DNA from: Bacillota bacterium
Lineage (GTDB): Bacteria; Bacillota; UBA4882; UBA8346
DNA length: 35,791 bases
Reading direction: 5' to 3'
Assembly (NCBI GenBank): GCA_012728785.1
Contig: JAAYEK010000027.1
Coordinates: forward strand, 1-35,791
A program made the translations under genes and the position numbers. Each line of letters opens with the position of its first letter. Within the stretch, counting starts at the first letter, position 1. Below, piece after piece: positions 26,154 through 33,721 of the stretch. Below the pieces are notes generated by a model. The model had not been told where the DNA came from, did no database searches, and saw only the letters and a list, made by a program, of their open reading frames with translations.

Positions 26154-26369
26154 ATGGATCAATTTGGAAAAACCATAATGATAATCGGGTTCTCAGTTAT
26201 GGTTTTAGGCGCCATCTTCTGTTTGGGAGGCAAGGTTCCCGGAATCGGCAAACTTCCGGGAGATATTTTAATTAAACGGGGTAATTTTACTTTTTATTTT
26301 CCTTTGGCAACTAGTATATTGTTAAGCATAATTCTCTCAATTATTTTGGCTTTATTCAGGAGAAGATAA
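26154..26369 (+). CDS. DUF2905 small membrane protein
   Basis: A 71-residue protein with two transmembrane helices and the family's conserved middle LGGKVPGIGKLPGDI and FTFYFPLATSILLSIILS. Its function is unknown. The family is often found beside ruvAB and other DNA-repair genes in Bacillota, matching its position here before recO. Its TAA stop overlaps the recO ATG by one base (TAATG), so the two are translationally coupled. Confidence 0.88.
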   Translation: MDQFGKTIMIIGFSVMVLGAIFCLGGKVPGIGKLPGDILIKRGNFTFYFPLATSILLSIILSIILALFRRR

Positions 26370-27112
26370 TGGGCCTTTACCAAACCAAAGTTATTGTCTT
26401 GCGTAGCAGGAACCTAGGAGAAGCGGACCGGGTTTTAGTTTTGTTCAGCGAGGAAATAGGTAAATTTGAAGCGGTAGTTAAGGGGGCCCGCCGACAGCGA
26501 AGCCGTTTTGTGGGAAACACATTGCCTTTCAATTATTTGGAAGGCTTGTTTTTTACGGGTAAAAATTTGGATAGCTTGAGCCAGGCGGAGCTAGTTCACT
26601 CATTTTCACCATTGCGGGAAGATTTAAACAAATTCGCTTATGCCACTTTCTGGGTGGAATTGGTTGATGGCTTTGTACCTGAGCGGCAGGAAGCAGTAGA
26701 GGTCTTCCGGTTTCTATTGGCTGCTTTTATCGTCTTGGAAAATGCCACTGAACCGGAAATAATTAATCTGGCTTTTCAGGTCCGGCTCTTAAAATATTTG
26801 GGTTACCAACCAGAGTTGAACTGTTGCGCTTGTTGTGGCGAATCTCCCGCGAGTAAACAGCTTTTTTCGGCTGAGGCGGGAGGGCTGGTTTGTATGAATT
26901 GTTCTAGTCAGTTCCGGGATTTATTGCCGGTTAGTTCGGAATTGTTAAGTTGGTTTGAGCAGCTAGGAGAGACAGACTTACGCCAAGTTCATCTTTTAAA
27001 AATTCAAATGGGAAATCGGCCTAAACTCTTTGCCTTACTTTCGAGTTTTATTGAAAACCGGTTGGAACGGCCTTTGAAGTCCCGAGTTTTTCTGGATAAT
27101 TTAATTCGGTAA
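26369..27112 (+). CDS. recO: DNA repair protein RecO
   Basis: RecO helps load RecA onto SSB-coated single strands in the RecFOR pathway. At 247 residues it has the normal length. The N-terminal OB fold starts LYQTKVIVLRSRNLGEADRV and contains KFEAVVKGARRQRSRF. The helical part has the zinc-binding cysteines (CCACCGE, then GGLVCMNC) in the usual place. It is coupled to the DUF2905 gene. No terminator is seen directly downstream; a purine-rich repeat follows. Confidence 0.94.
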   Translation: MGLYQTKVIVLRSRNLGEADRVLVLFSEEIGKFEAVVKGARRQRSRFVGNTLPFNYLEGLFFTGKNLDSLSQAELVHSFSPLREDLNKFAYATFWVELVDGFVPERQEAVEVFRFLLAAFIVLENATEPEIINLAFQVRLLKYLGYQPELNCCACCGESPASKQLFSAEAGGLVCMNCSSQFRDLLPVSSELLSWFEQLGETDLRQVHLLKIQMGNRPKLFALLSSFIENRLERPLKSRVFLDNLIR

Positions 27113-27130
27113 AGGTAAGGCTAATTATTA

Positions 27131-27194
27131 GGAGATAGAAGACAGAAGACGGGAGACTGGAGACGAGAGACAGGGGATAGAAGACGGGAGATAG
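27131..27194 (+). repeat. Purine-rich degenerate tandem repeat
   Basis: About 64 bases, almost pure A/G on the + strand, are built from copies of a roughly 7-base GAGAC(A/G)G / GAAGACGGG-like unit (GGAGATAGAAGACAGAAGAC, GGGAGACTGGAGACGAGAG and so on). It is noncoding and lies between recO and the DUF4342 gene. A comparable, weaker G/A-rich repetitive stretch occurs after the tRNA gene near 33.55 kb. Confidence 0.6.
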
Positions 27195-27295
27195 AATTTG
27201 GGAGTCAATTCATAGTTGCCTATATTTTTTTGGGGGATCGATAGGGCCGATGCTATTTAAAAACATTCAATTATCAATTTTGAGGTGGCATTTGG

Positions 27296-27676
27296 ATGGA
27301 AAATTTGGATAAGGTAGATATAGTTCGTAAAAGGATGAGTGTTAGTTATGAAGAGGCTAAGCTGGCTTTGGAATCGGTAAATTGGGATGTTGTGGAGGCC
27401 ATAGTCAAACTGGAAAAGGAAGAACAAAGCCGGAAAGAAGAGATATTTGTTCGGGGCAACGAACTAGTGGAAAAGTTTAAAGAGTTGGTCAAGAAGGGGA
27501 ACGTTACTAAGATCCGGGTTAAACAGGACGATAAAGTCTTAGTGGAGGTTCCGGTAACCGCCGGAGTAGTAGGCGCGGTCCTTGCGCCACAGTTGGCGGT
27601 GATTGGGGGAGTTGCCGCCCTTGTCAGTAAATGCGTGTTGGAGATTGAAAGGGGCAATCCGGAAGGATGTCATTGA
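27296..27676 (+). CDS. DUF4342 protein with N-terminal UBA-like helix bundle
   Basis: A 126-residue protein. The N-terminus (VDIVRKRMSVSYEEAKLALE, then NWDVVEAIVKLE) has the three-helix UBA/EF-Ts-N-like pattern. A charged linker follows, then the DUF4342 part: GNVTKIRVKQDDKVLVEVPV and a Gly/Ala/Val-rich hydrophobic stretch (AGVVGAVLAPQLAVIGGVAA) that may enter the membrane. Its function is unknown. ATG 27296 has GAGGTGG upstream. Its TGA stop lies inside the -35 box of the T-box promoter. Confidence 0.85.
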   Translation: MENLDKVDIVRKRMSVSYEEAKLALESVNWDVVEAIVKLEKEEQSRKEEIFVRGNELVEKFKELVKKGNVTKIRVKQDDKVLVEVPVTAGVVGAVLAPQLAVIGGVAALVSKCVLEIERGNPEGCH

Positions 27677-27701
27677 CAGATTATTTATGGTTTGGTATAT
27701 T
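27673..27701 (+). promoter_or_regulatory. Consensus promoter for the T-box leader
   Basis: TTGACA (27673-27678) and TATATT (27696-27701) are exactly 17 bases apart. The -35 overlaps the stop codon of the DUF4342 gene. Transcription would start near 27708. Confidence 0.75.
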
Positions 27702-27707
27702 CTTTAT

Positions 27708-27934
27708 TAAGGCGTGAGGCATGACCTGCCCTCACTTCAAGTTAATAGCGCGGCTATGATGAAGAAAATACCCAGTAACCCATTGCTAGAAGAGAGCCGG
27801 GAGTGGTGAAATCCGGTAGAGTGAGTTGGGACGGCGCTTCGGAGCTAATTTTAATTAAAGTGGATCCGTAAAGATCAACCAGGGTGGAACCGCGGGAAAC
27901 CTCTCGTCCCTGAAGGGAAGTAGGTTTCTTTTTG
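27708..27934 (+). promoter_or_regulatory. Glycine-responsive T-box leader with terminator
   Basis: The T-box sequence AGGGTGGAACCGCG is at 27881-27894. Its TGGA would pair with a UCCA tRNA end, fitting tRNA-Gly, whose discriminator base is U. Upstream are Stem I features: an AGTA specifier-loop element near 27774, AGAGAGCCGG with GGTGAAATCCGG in the apical part, then TTGGGACGGC. This puts a GGC glycine codon (27832-27834) opposite AGTA in the specifier position. The terminator stem GAAACCT/AGGTTTC (27896-27902, 27922-27928) with an inner hairpin ends in TTTTT. Uncharged tRNA-Gly should stabilise the antiterminator. The first downstream gene is the SpoIIM-like one; glycyl-tRNA synthetase is second. 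Confidence 0.92.
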
Positions 27935-28049
27935 TTTGTTTTTGAATAATTGCTTAAGTTATTTGCTGGTTGAGATGAATATTTGAATCTGCCTATATTT
28001 TTCTAAAGACCCTTGCTATTTTTGCTTAATACGAACGACGGAGGTGGAA

Positions 28050-28670
28050 ATGGGAGAAATAATAAGATTACTAAAAAGAGATTGGCCAAAACTGTTATTG
28101 ATTATGGCCCTATTTACCCTTGGAATTTTGATAGGGGAACAATTAACCGAGGTTAATCCGAAGATGGCTGCAGAATTTAAAGATGAGGCCATGCGCAAAT
28201 TTGAAGAAATAGCCGGATGGATGGAGAATCTACCTCCCGGCGCCGAGTTTTTTGTGATCTGGATCAATAATATCACTGCTTCATTAGCCACGATCTTGTT
28301 CGGTTTATTACTGCCGATCTATCCATTAGCATCTCTACTAATGAACGGTGTCATAATCGGTTTATTTCAGAATATGATTCAGGTTGAAAGTGGGCTTAGC
28401 CCTTTCTTGTTTTATCTTAGCCTTACGCCACACGGTATTTTGGAATTACCCGCATTTTTCATCGCGGTATTATTAGGAATTCGTTTCGGATTGGTCCCCT
28501 ATCGTTTGATCCTTCATTATCTACGGACTAAGGAGCATCTGCCCTTATTTAAGGAAGTAACCCGCGAGGCGCGTTCATATGGGATTTTAATCGTAATTAT
28601 GCTTTTATTTGCCGCAGTGATTGAGATGACTATTAGTCCTTTGCTTTTAAGATTATTGAGTGGTAGATGA
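28050..28670 (+). CDS. SpoIIM-like integral membrane protein (DUF95)
   Basis: A 206-residue protein with about five transmembrane helices. The family signature appears as SLTPHGILELPAFFIAVLLG (about residues 126-145); the PHG...E...A core is the recognisable mark of the SpoIIM/DUF95 family. B. subtilis SpoIIM belongs to the DMP septum-remodelling complex, but many relatives sit in non-sporulating bacteria, so a sporulation role is not shown here. ATG 28050 is chosen because GGAGG is 5 bases upstream; the frame also opens at GTG 28044 inside that site. It is the first gene after the glycine T-box and precedes glyQS by 94 bases. Confidence 0.82.
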   Translation: MGEIIRLLKRDWPKLLLIMALFTLGILIGEQLTEVNPKMAAEFKDEAMRKFEEIAGWMENLPPGAEFFVIWINNITASLATILFGLLLPIYPLASLLMNGVIIGLFQNMIQVESGLSPFLFYLSLTPHGILELPAFFIAVLLGIRFGLVPYRLILHYLRTKEHLPLFKEVTREARSYGILIVIMLLFAAVIEMTISPLLLRLLSGR

Positions 28671-28764
28671 AATTCAATTTACTATTGAATATGTACAAAA
28701 TGAAACATTTGATGATTTGTTGGATAAAAAAAGAATAATATTTAACTAACGGGAGGAAGAATTA

Positions 28765-30078
28765 ATGGCTGAAGTTCAAGCGACCACAACCATGGAGAAG
28801 ATTGTTTCCTTGGCGAAACGGAGAGGGTTTATCTTTCAATCCAGTGAAATTTACGGTGGATTGAATAGTTGTTGGGATTACGGTCCATTAGGTGTGGAGT
28901 TGAAAAACAACGTGAAACGGGCTTGGTGGCGGAAAGTAGTCCAAGAAAGGGACGATATGGTTGGACTGGATGCCAGTATTTTAATGCATCCCAAGGTTTG
29001 GGAAGCCAGCGGTCACGTGGCTGGATTTACCGATCCGTTAGTGGATTGCAAAGCCTGTAAACAGCGTTTTCGCGCCGATCACATTGATGGTGACAAATGT
29101 CCGGCTTGCGGCGGAGAATTGACCGAGGCCCGGCAGTTTAATTTGATGTTTAAAACTTTCATGGGACCGGTGGAGGATAATGCGGCGGTGATTTATATGC
29201 GTCCGGAAACCGCCCAGGGGATCTTCGTTAATTTCAATAACGTGCTTACCTCGACCAGGATGAAACTGCCTTTCGGCATCGCCCAAATCGGTAAATCCTT
29301 CCGGAATGAGATTACCCCCGGAAACTTCACTTTCCGGACCAGAGAGTTTGAGCAGATGGAGATTGAGTATTTCGTAAAACCCGGAACCGATGAGGAATAT
29401 TATAAAAAATGGATAGAACAAAGGTTCCAATGGTATCTTGATATGGGGTTGACTAAAGATCGGTTGCGCTTGCGTGAACACGCCGCCGATGAATTGGCCC
29501 ACTATGCTAAAGGATGTCACGATGTGGAATATTACTTCCCAATGGGTTGGTCGGAGCTGGAAGGTATCGCCAACCGGACCGATTTCGATCTGAAGCGCCA
29601 TGCCGAATATAGCGGTCAACGGATTGACTATTTTGACCAAGAGGCCAATGAACATTATGTGCCGTATGTAATTGAACCTTCAGCCGGTGCGGATCGGGGG
29701 ACCTTGGCTTTCTTGCTTGATGCCTATCATGAGGAACCGGATAAAGACGAGATTCGTGTAGTTCTAAAATTGCATCGGGCGTTGGCTCCGTATAAAGTAG
29801 CCATTCTGCCGCTTTCCAAGAAAGAACCGTTGGTGAATATGTCTAAGGAAATTGAGAAAGAACTCTGCAAATACTGGATGGTTGATTATGACGATTCCAA
29901 AGCCATCGGCCGTCGTTACCGCCGTCAGGACGAGATCGGCACGCCCTATTGCGTAACCGTCGACTTCCAGAGTCTTGAGGATCAGGCAGTCACGGTTCGG
30001 GATCGGGATTCGATGGAGCAAGAACGGATTCCGGTGGCGGAGTTGACCAAATATCTTTGGGAGAAGTTAATGTGGTAG
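28765..30078 (+). CDS. glyQS: Glycyl-tRNA synthetase, dimeric (alpha2) type
   Basis: A class II synthetase charging tRNA-Gly, 437 residues. The start [20 protein letters not shown] and [13 protein letters not shown] are diagnostic of the dimeric eukaryote/archaea-like type rather than the GlyQ+GlyS tetramer. An inserted zinc-ribbon has CKACKQ and CPACGG. Motif 2 is [20 protein letters not shown] and motif 3 is [18 protein letters not shown]. The anticodon-binding domain follows ([35 protein letters not shown]). GGGAGGAAG precedes the ATG. Expression is probably set by the glycine T-box upstream of the preceding gene. No convincing own promoter was found in the 94-base gap. Confidence 0.96.
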   Translation: MAEVQATTTMEKIVSLAKRRGFIFQSSEIYGGLNSCWDYGPLGVELKNNVKRAWWRKVVQERDDMVGLDASILMHPKVWEASGHVAGFTDPLVDCKACKQRFRADHIDGDKCPACGGELTEARQFNLMFKTFMGPVEDNAAVIYMRPETAQGIFVNFNNVLTSTRMKLPFGIAQIGKSFRNEITPGNFTFRTREFEQMEIEYFVKPGTDEEYYKKWIEQRFQWYLDMGLTKDRLRLREHAADELAHYAKGCHDVEYYFPMGWSELEGIANRTDFDLKRHAEYSGQRIDYFDQEANEHYVPYVIEPSAGADRGTLAFLLDAYHEEPDKDEIRVVLKLHRALAPYKVAILPLSKKEPLVNMSKEIEKELCKYWMVDYDDSKAIGRRYRRQDEIGTPYCVTVDFQSLEDQAVTVRDRDSMEQERIPVAELTKYLWEKLMW

Positions 30079-30163
30079 TTTTATAGTCTTGAAAGCCAAA
30101 AGGTCAGTTCCTTATAGCTCTTTTCATATCCAATTAATCGTTTATCATTGCAATGACTACTTT

Positions 30164-30199
30164 CACTCGGCTTCGCAGCAGCAGCCGGGTGATTTTTTT
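30164..30199 (+). terminator. Intrinsic terminator after glyQS
   Basis: CACTCGGC (30164-30171) pairs with GCCGGGTG (30184-30191; one G-U pair) around a 12-base loop. It is followed by A and seven T (30193-30199). Confidence 0.8.
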
Positions 30200-30362
30200 G
30201 AGATGTTGGAGTTCGCAAAGGAATACGGACCTATTTGCCGAATTCTTTTCATTGAAAGCAACTCTCATTTCGGACGAATATACCACTGAAAATCTATTAC
30301 AGCGTTAAAAAGGGTAAGCTGGAAGAGTTTTTTAGAGTTTCAAAGAGATGGGGGGAAGAGTG
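30200..30362 (+). other. Gap between the glyQS terminator and the flavodoxin pair, with a coding-like tail
   Basis: No complete gene. The last 26 codons before 30363 read as plausible protein (KIYYSVKKGKLEEFFRVSKR) and end at a TGA that overlaps the next ATG (TGATG). The frame is broken by a stop at 30253-30255 and has no start codon with a ribosome binding site. It may be a decayed gene end or chance. Confidence 0.35.
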
Positions 30363-30911
30363 ATGAAAAAAATAACCATCATCAACAGTCTTGACGGTAA
30401 TGATGGGCAGACCTTTAAGGATAATTTGAATCAAATTCTAGCAACAAATATCGACCGGGCTAGCTTTGAAAGCTTTGATCTGAGGGATATGAAGCTTAAT
30501 TATTGTTGTGGTTGTTGGGATTGCTGGTTCAAAACTCCGGGGAAATGCAGCCAAAAGGATGAAATGCCCCAATTAATAAGAAGCATTATTCATTCCGACC
30601 TTACTATTTTCATTTCTCCGATTAAAATGGGATTTGTCAGCACGGATCTGAAAAAAATAACCGATAAGCTGATCCCCCTGGTTCATCCATATATCGAGAT
30701 TGTCAACGGAGAATGCCATCATGTAAAGAGATATGACAAATACCCCAAACTGGGATTAATTCTGGTTGATAAGGAGTGGAACCGGGAGAGCTATAGGATC
30801 ATTACCAATATCTATCAAAGGTTAGCGATTAATCTACGGACTGAACTTGCCTTTTCAATTTTATCCGATGGAAGAATGGAGGGGATCAAAGATGCAATTA
30901 ACCATTTTTAA
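30363..30911 (+). CDS. Flavodoxin-fold NAD(P)H-dependent FMN reductase family protein, first of a pair
   Basis: A 182-residue protein. ATG 30363 follows GGGGGAAGAG; an earlier in-frame ATG at 30348 lies upstream of that site. The start MKKITIINSLDGNDGQTFKD has the flavodoxin first strand and phosphate loop. The cysteine motif CCGCWDCWFKTPGKCSQKDE is typical of anaerobe NADPH-dependent FMN reductase/iron-sulfur flavoprotein relatives. It may reduce quinones, nitro compounds or other small molecules. Its 3' end overlaps the next gene by 20 bases, so the two are coupled. Confidence 0.82.
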   Translation: MKKITIINSLDGNDGQTFKDNLNQILATNIDRASFESFDLRDMKLNYCCGCWDCWFKTPGKCSQKDEMPQLIRSIIHSDLTIFISPIKMGFVSTDLKKITDKLIPLVHPYIEIVNGECHHVKRYDKYPKLGLILVDKEWNRESYRIITNIYQRLAINLRTELAFSILSDGRMEGIKDAINHF

Positions 30912-31557
30912 CGGTTCTCCTAGAGGAACAGGGAGTAATTCCGATTTACTTATTCAATGGTTGGTTGAAGGAGTCCGGCAAAACTCCAATTTTAGGATTG
31001 ACATGCTATATTTGAATAAAAACCGTAATCATGACAGCTATATCGATAAGTTTAAAACATCCGATATTGTCCTGGTGGTCTTCCCCTTATATACCGATTG
31101 CATGCCGGGAATTACCATGTCATTTATGGAAAAACTCCAACCTCTGAGAAGATCCTTAACTGGGTTAAAGTTGGGTTTCGTGGTTCATTCCGGCTTTCCC
31201 GAAGCGATACAGTCCAGACAGGTCGAAAAATATCTGGAATGGTTAACTGAGGAGCTGGGCACCGATTATCTCGGTACTGTGGTTATGGGAGGCAGCGAAG
31301 GCATCTCTAAGAGGAACCAAGTGTTAATTAGGAAAAAGAGGATGCTCTTTAACGAGTTAGGCCGTAGGCTTTCGCAGGCAGATAAATTTGACGCTGAATT
31401 GGTTAAAAAGATTGCCGGAATAGAAAAATTGGGCAAGTTTAGCGTTTGTTTACTTCAAATAATCATTAAAACAGGACTGCTCAATATTATAATGAATCGT
31501 CGGTTTAAAGAGAAAAACGCTTATCGGGAGCGATTTGCGAGGCCTTACGCTGAGTAA
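30892..31557 (+). CDS. Flavodoxin-fold NAD(P)H-dependent oxidoreductase-like protein, second of a pair
   Basis: A 221-residue protein. ATG 30892 has GGAGGGG 8 bases upstream, inside the end of the previous gene. The start MQLTIFNGSPRGTGSNSDLL is the classic FMN phosphate-binding loop of this family. A second conserved strand follows (DIVLVVFPLYTDCMPGITMS, FMEKL). The first gene's cysteine motif is absent. The C-terminal 60 residues are basic and contain a hydrophobic helix (VCLLQIIIKTGLLNIIM), perhaps a membrane contact. The pair may form a heterodimer, but this is inference. It overlaps the end of the convergent radical SAM gene by 13 bases. Confidence 0.8.
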   Translation: MQLTIFNGSPRGTGSNSDLLIQWLVEGVRQNSNFRIDMLYLNKNRNHDSYIDKFKTSDIVLVVFPLYTDCMPGITMSFMEKLQPLRRSLTGLKLGFVVHSGFPEAIQSRQVEKYLEWLTEELGTDYLGTVVMGGSEGISKRNQVLIRKKRMLFNELGRRLSQADKFDAELVKKIAGIEKLGKFSVCLLQIIIKTGLLNIIMNRRFKEKNAYRERFARPYAE

Positions 31558-32180
31558 CTGTCGCATTTAACGGCGAGGGATTTTTGATAGGCCTGCTTTT
31601 CAAGTTCAATAAGGCTCTTTGAATAGTCATCGAGAAATAGTTCGGTTAGATAGGGATAGGTCTCTAATGGGAACCCGATTCGATTTAATTGCTCCCGTGA
31701 AAGTTCAAAGACATCATGTTCCAGCTTCTCAAGGATTATTGCTCCTCGGGTCAACCCCTTCGCTTCCTGCCAGCCGCCTAGGAACGTTCCTTTTAGGTAG
31801 GCTGCCCGCATCAATACCTCTGAAACCCGGAGGTTAGAATGGATTCTTCCGGTTGGGATGAAACGTTTGGCCGTGTAGTCCAAACCTGATTCATAAATAA
31901 AGCGGTAGGCCTTAAGTTCCGGTTTAGCCAGATTCAACCGTTTGGCTGTTCTAGGGTTCGGTTTGCCGTAACGGTCATTGTTGCCGTAGAGTAAGTGGTA
32001 TTTAGGTAGTAGTTCGGGAAAGTGTTCCGCGTGCATTCGGTAACGTTCCGACTTACCGTCGCAGTACCGGCAATCATGAGCGCAGCCTTGATAGGGATTG
32101 AGGGCATACTCCATCCAGGCGAAGAGTGAGGGGTAACTAGATCTTAATAATGTCTTGGCGTTATACTCCTCGATAATCAT
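31545..32180 (-). CDS. Radical SAM (SPL-like) protein apparently lacking its catalytic barrel
   Basis: A 211-residue ORF with a good start (GAGGAG 8 bases before ATG). Residues 27-46 hold the spore-photoproduct-lyase-like radical SAM signature NPYQGCAHDCRYCDGKSERY (Cys33, Cys37, Cys40 for the [4Fe-4S] cluster). Immediately after about residue 50 the sequence changes to what looks like the family's C-terminal region (FPELLPKYHLLYG, RFIPTGRIHSNLRVSEVLMR). The roughly 200 residues of TIM barrel with the SAM-binding motifs that should lie between are missing. Full-length relatives are, from memory, about 300-400 residues. The frame is intact across the join, so this looks like an in-frame internal deletion. 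The product is unlikely to be an active radical SAM enzyme. Confidence 0.7.
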   Translation of the reverse strand: MIIEEYNAKTLLRSSYPSLFAWMEYALNPYQGCAHDCRYCDGKSERYRMHAEHFPELLPKYHLLYGNNDRYGKPNPRTAKRLNLAKPELKAYRFIYESGLDYTAKRFIPTGRIHSNLRVSEVLMRAAYLKGTFLGGWQEAKGLTRGAIILEKLEHDVFELSREQLNRIGFPLETYPYLTELFLDDYSKSLIELEKQAYQKSLAVKCDSYSA

Positions 32181-32402
32181 TTGTTGTCTCCTCTTTAAAA
32201 AAGAATGCTAGGTTAATTATAACGTATAATAATGACAACTTAATGTCAGGGTTATCTCTAGTTTTTAAAATGACACTCGGATGCTGAGATAAGTCTCAGG
32301 TAAAAAAAGGTTGAGGGAGGTTTTTTAGGACTTTTACTGAATATTAGATTATTAGACTTATTTTTCCCGGGTGAGATTTCAGCTAATTAAAGGGGTTGCT
32401 CA

Positions 32403-33143
32403 ATGCTGAACCAGTTCGATACTGATCTTCCAAAACGAAAACCTTTATCTACCGGCCAGGTTATTGGATTCGCAATTTTGATCTTTACCTTGTTCACTTT
32501 TATTCAAGTTCTGGTATTAATCGGTTTGTCGGTTATTCAGTCGCTAAAAGGGACTTCTTTATCAATTGAAGCTATAGCCGGAAGCGGTTTTTATATTGCT
32601 TTGGCCACCATTTTGGGCGGGGTTGTTGGAACGACTTTGATTATTCTAATTGTCCGGTATTTTCAAGGCCGGTCTTGCGCTGAATATCTGGGATTAACCA
32701 GGATTTCATTGAAACAGTTGGGTTTCTGGATATTAAGCGGAGCAATTTATTTAGTGTTAATGGATATATGCACTTATCTTTTGAGAAGACCGATTGTACC
32801 CGAGTTTATGAATAAGGTAATTGTAACGGCAAAGTTTCCGTGGCTTTTATATTTTGCGTTTATTATCGCCGCTCCAGTCTTTGAGGAACTGTTTTTTAGA
32901 GGTTTTTTATATAAAGGTCTATGCCACTCAAGGTTAAAACCAATTGGAGCAATCATTTTAACCTCTTTGTGCTGGTCTTTCCTGCATATGCAGTATGATT
33001 GGTACGGAGTACTCCAGATTTTTTTGGGAGGACTGCTCTTCGGTTATGCCAGATATAAGAGTGGCTCCGTATATGTTCCCGTTGCAATGCACGCGCTTCA
33101 AAATTTAGTGGCAACAATAGAAGCAACAGTTATAGCATCTTAA
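32403..33143 (+). CDS. CPBP-family intramembrane metalloprotease
   Basis: A 246-residue polytopic protein (about seven to eight helices). It has the CPBP/ABI motifs in order: EELFFRGFLYKG (EExxxR, about residue 160), FLHMQYD (FxxxH, about 197) and MHALQN (HxxxN, near 232). The family includes CAAX prenyl-endopeptidase Rce1 relatives and bacterial proteins linked to peptide maturation or self-immunity. No bacteriocin or peptide gene is visible nearby to define a substrate. AAGGGG precedes the ATG. An inverted repeat CTGAGA/TCTCAG at 32284-32299 lies about 100 bases upstream. Confidence 0.9.
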   Translation: MLNQFDTDLPKRKPLSTGQVIGFAILIFTLFTFIQVLVLIGLSVIQSLKGTSLSIEAIAGSGFYIALATILGGVVGTTLIILIVRYFQGRSCAEYLGLTRISLKQLGFWILSGAIYLVLMDICTYLLRRPIVPEFMNKVIVTAKFPWLLYFAFIIAAPVFEELFFRGFLYKGLCHSRLKPIGAIILTSLCWSFLHMQYDWYGVLQIFLGGLLFGYARYKSGSVYVPVAMHALQNLVATIEATVIAS

Positions 33144-33194
33144 ATGAGATTTCTTTTACCGTACAACCTCATAATGGATTATGGAGGTAAGACA

Positions 33195-33329
33195 ATGCGG
33201 TTTTGGGTATATTTTGCGAGATGGTTTATGGTCAACCGGCTGGTTTTGTTTTGGATTATGGATAAATATCGCGCTGACTTAATAAAATCTACGACAATTA
33301 AGGCGGATAAAGAGAAAAGGAGCGCTTAA
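33195..33329 (+). CDS. Small hypothetical protein, 44 residues
   Basis: The start ATG 33195 has a perfect GGAGGT 6 bases upstream, which is the main reason to accept the ORF. The peptide begins MRFWVYFARWFMVNRLVLFW, an aromatic-rich, possibly membrane-embedded or amphipathic helix, and ends in a basic, soluble tail (IKADKEKRSA). No family is recognised. It follows the CPBP protease gene by 51 bases and precedes the tRNA promoter. It is small, hydrophobic at one end and charged at the other, so it could be a membrane peptide served by the protease. This is speculation. Confidence 0.5.
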   Translation: MRFWVYFARWFMVNRLVLFWIMDKYRADLIKSTTIKADKEKRSA

Positions 33330-33366
33330 GTTCGGCTAGTCAATTTTGCCAGCCGAAAACTGGCTA

Positions 33367-33395
33367 TTGACATCTGCTTTTCGTTTTGGTATATT
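33367..33395 (+). promoter_or_regulatory. Consensus promoter for tRNA-Ala
   Basis: TTGACA (33367-33372) and TATATT (33390-33395) are separated by 17 bases, 25 bases before the tRNA. The boxes and spacing are the same as for the T-box promoter at 27673. Confidence 0.75.
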
Positions 33396-33420
33396 ATTAT
33401 TTGTCACTTGACGGCTTTAT

Positions 33421-33496
<76 letters not shown>

Positions 33497-33510
33497 AACA
33501 AAACAAATGA

Positions 33511-33540
33511 AACTCGCTGAAAGGCGAGTTTTTTGTTTTG
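33511..33540 (+). terminator. Intrinsic terminator after tRNA-Ala
   Basis: AACTCGC/GCGAGTT (33511-33517, 33524-33530) forms a 7-bp stem with a 6-base loop, followed by TTTTGTTTTGTTT. Flanking A-rich and T-rich sequence can extend the pairing. Confidence 0.85.
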
Positions 33541-33721
33541 TTTGGAAGTTTGAAGAGTGAAGGGTGAAGTTTGAAAATTTGAAAGTGTAAAATAGAGGAA
33601 GTCTGGGCGCTATAAAGAATTCTTCAGAGAAAGAATTTGTCGGGCGCGATTTTATATTGATTGAGGAACATGGTGGGAAGTGGTAAAATTAATATGAATA
33701 GGTAGGCGGAAGTGAATTATA

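Noticed and set aside
29038-29655. 205-codon ORF on - inside glyQS
   Set aside because: Shadow of the glycyl-tRNA synthetase frame; long only because of codon bias on the opposite strand.
30089-30289. 66-codon ORF after glyQS
   Set aside because: Contains the glyQS terminator and has no ribosome binding site; not counted as a gene.
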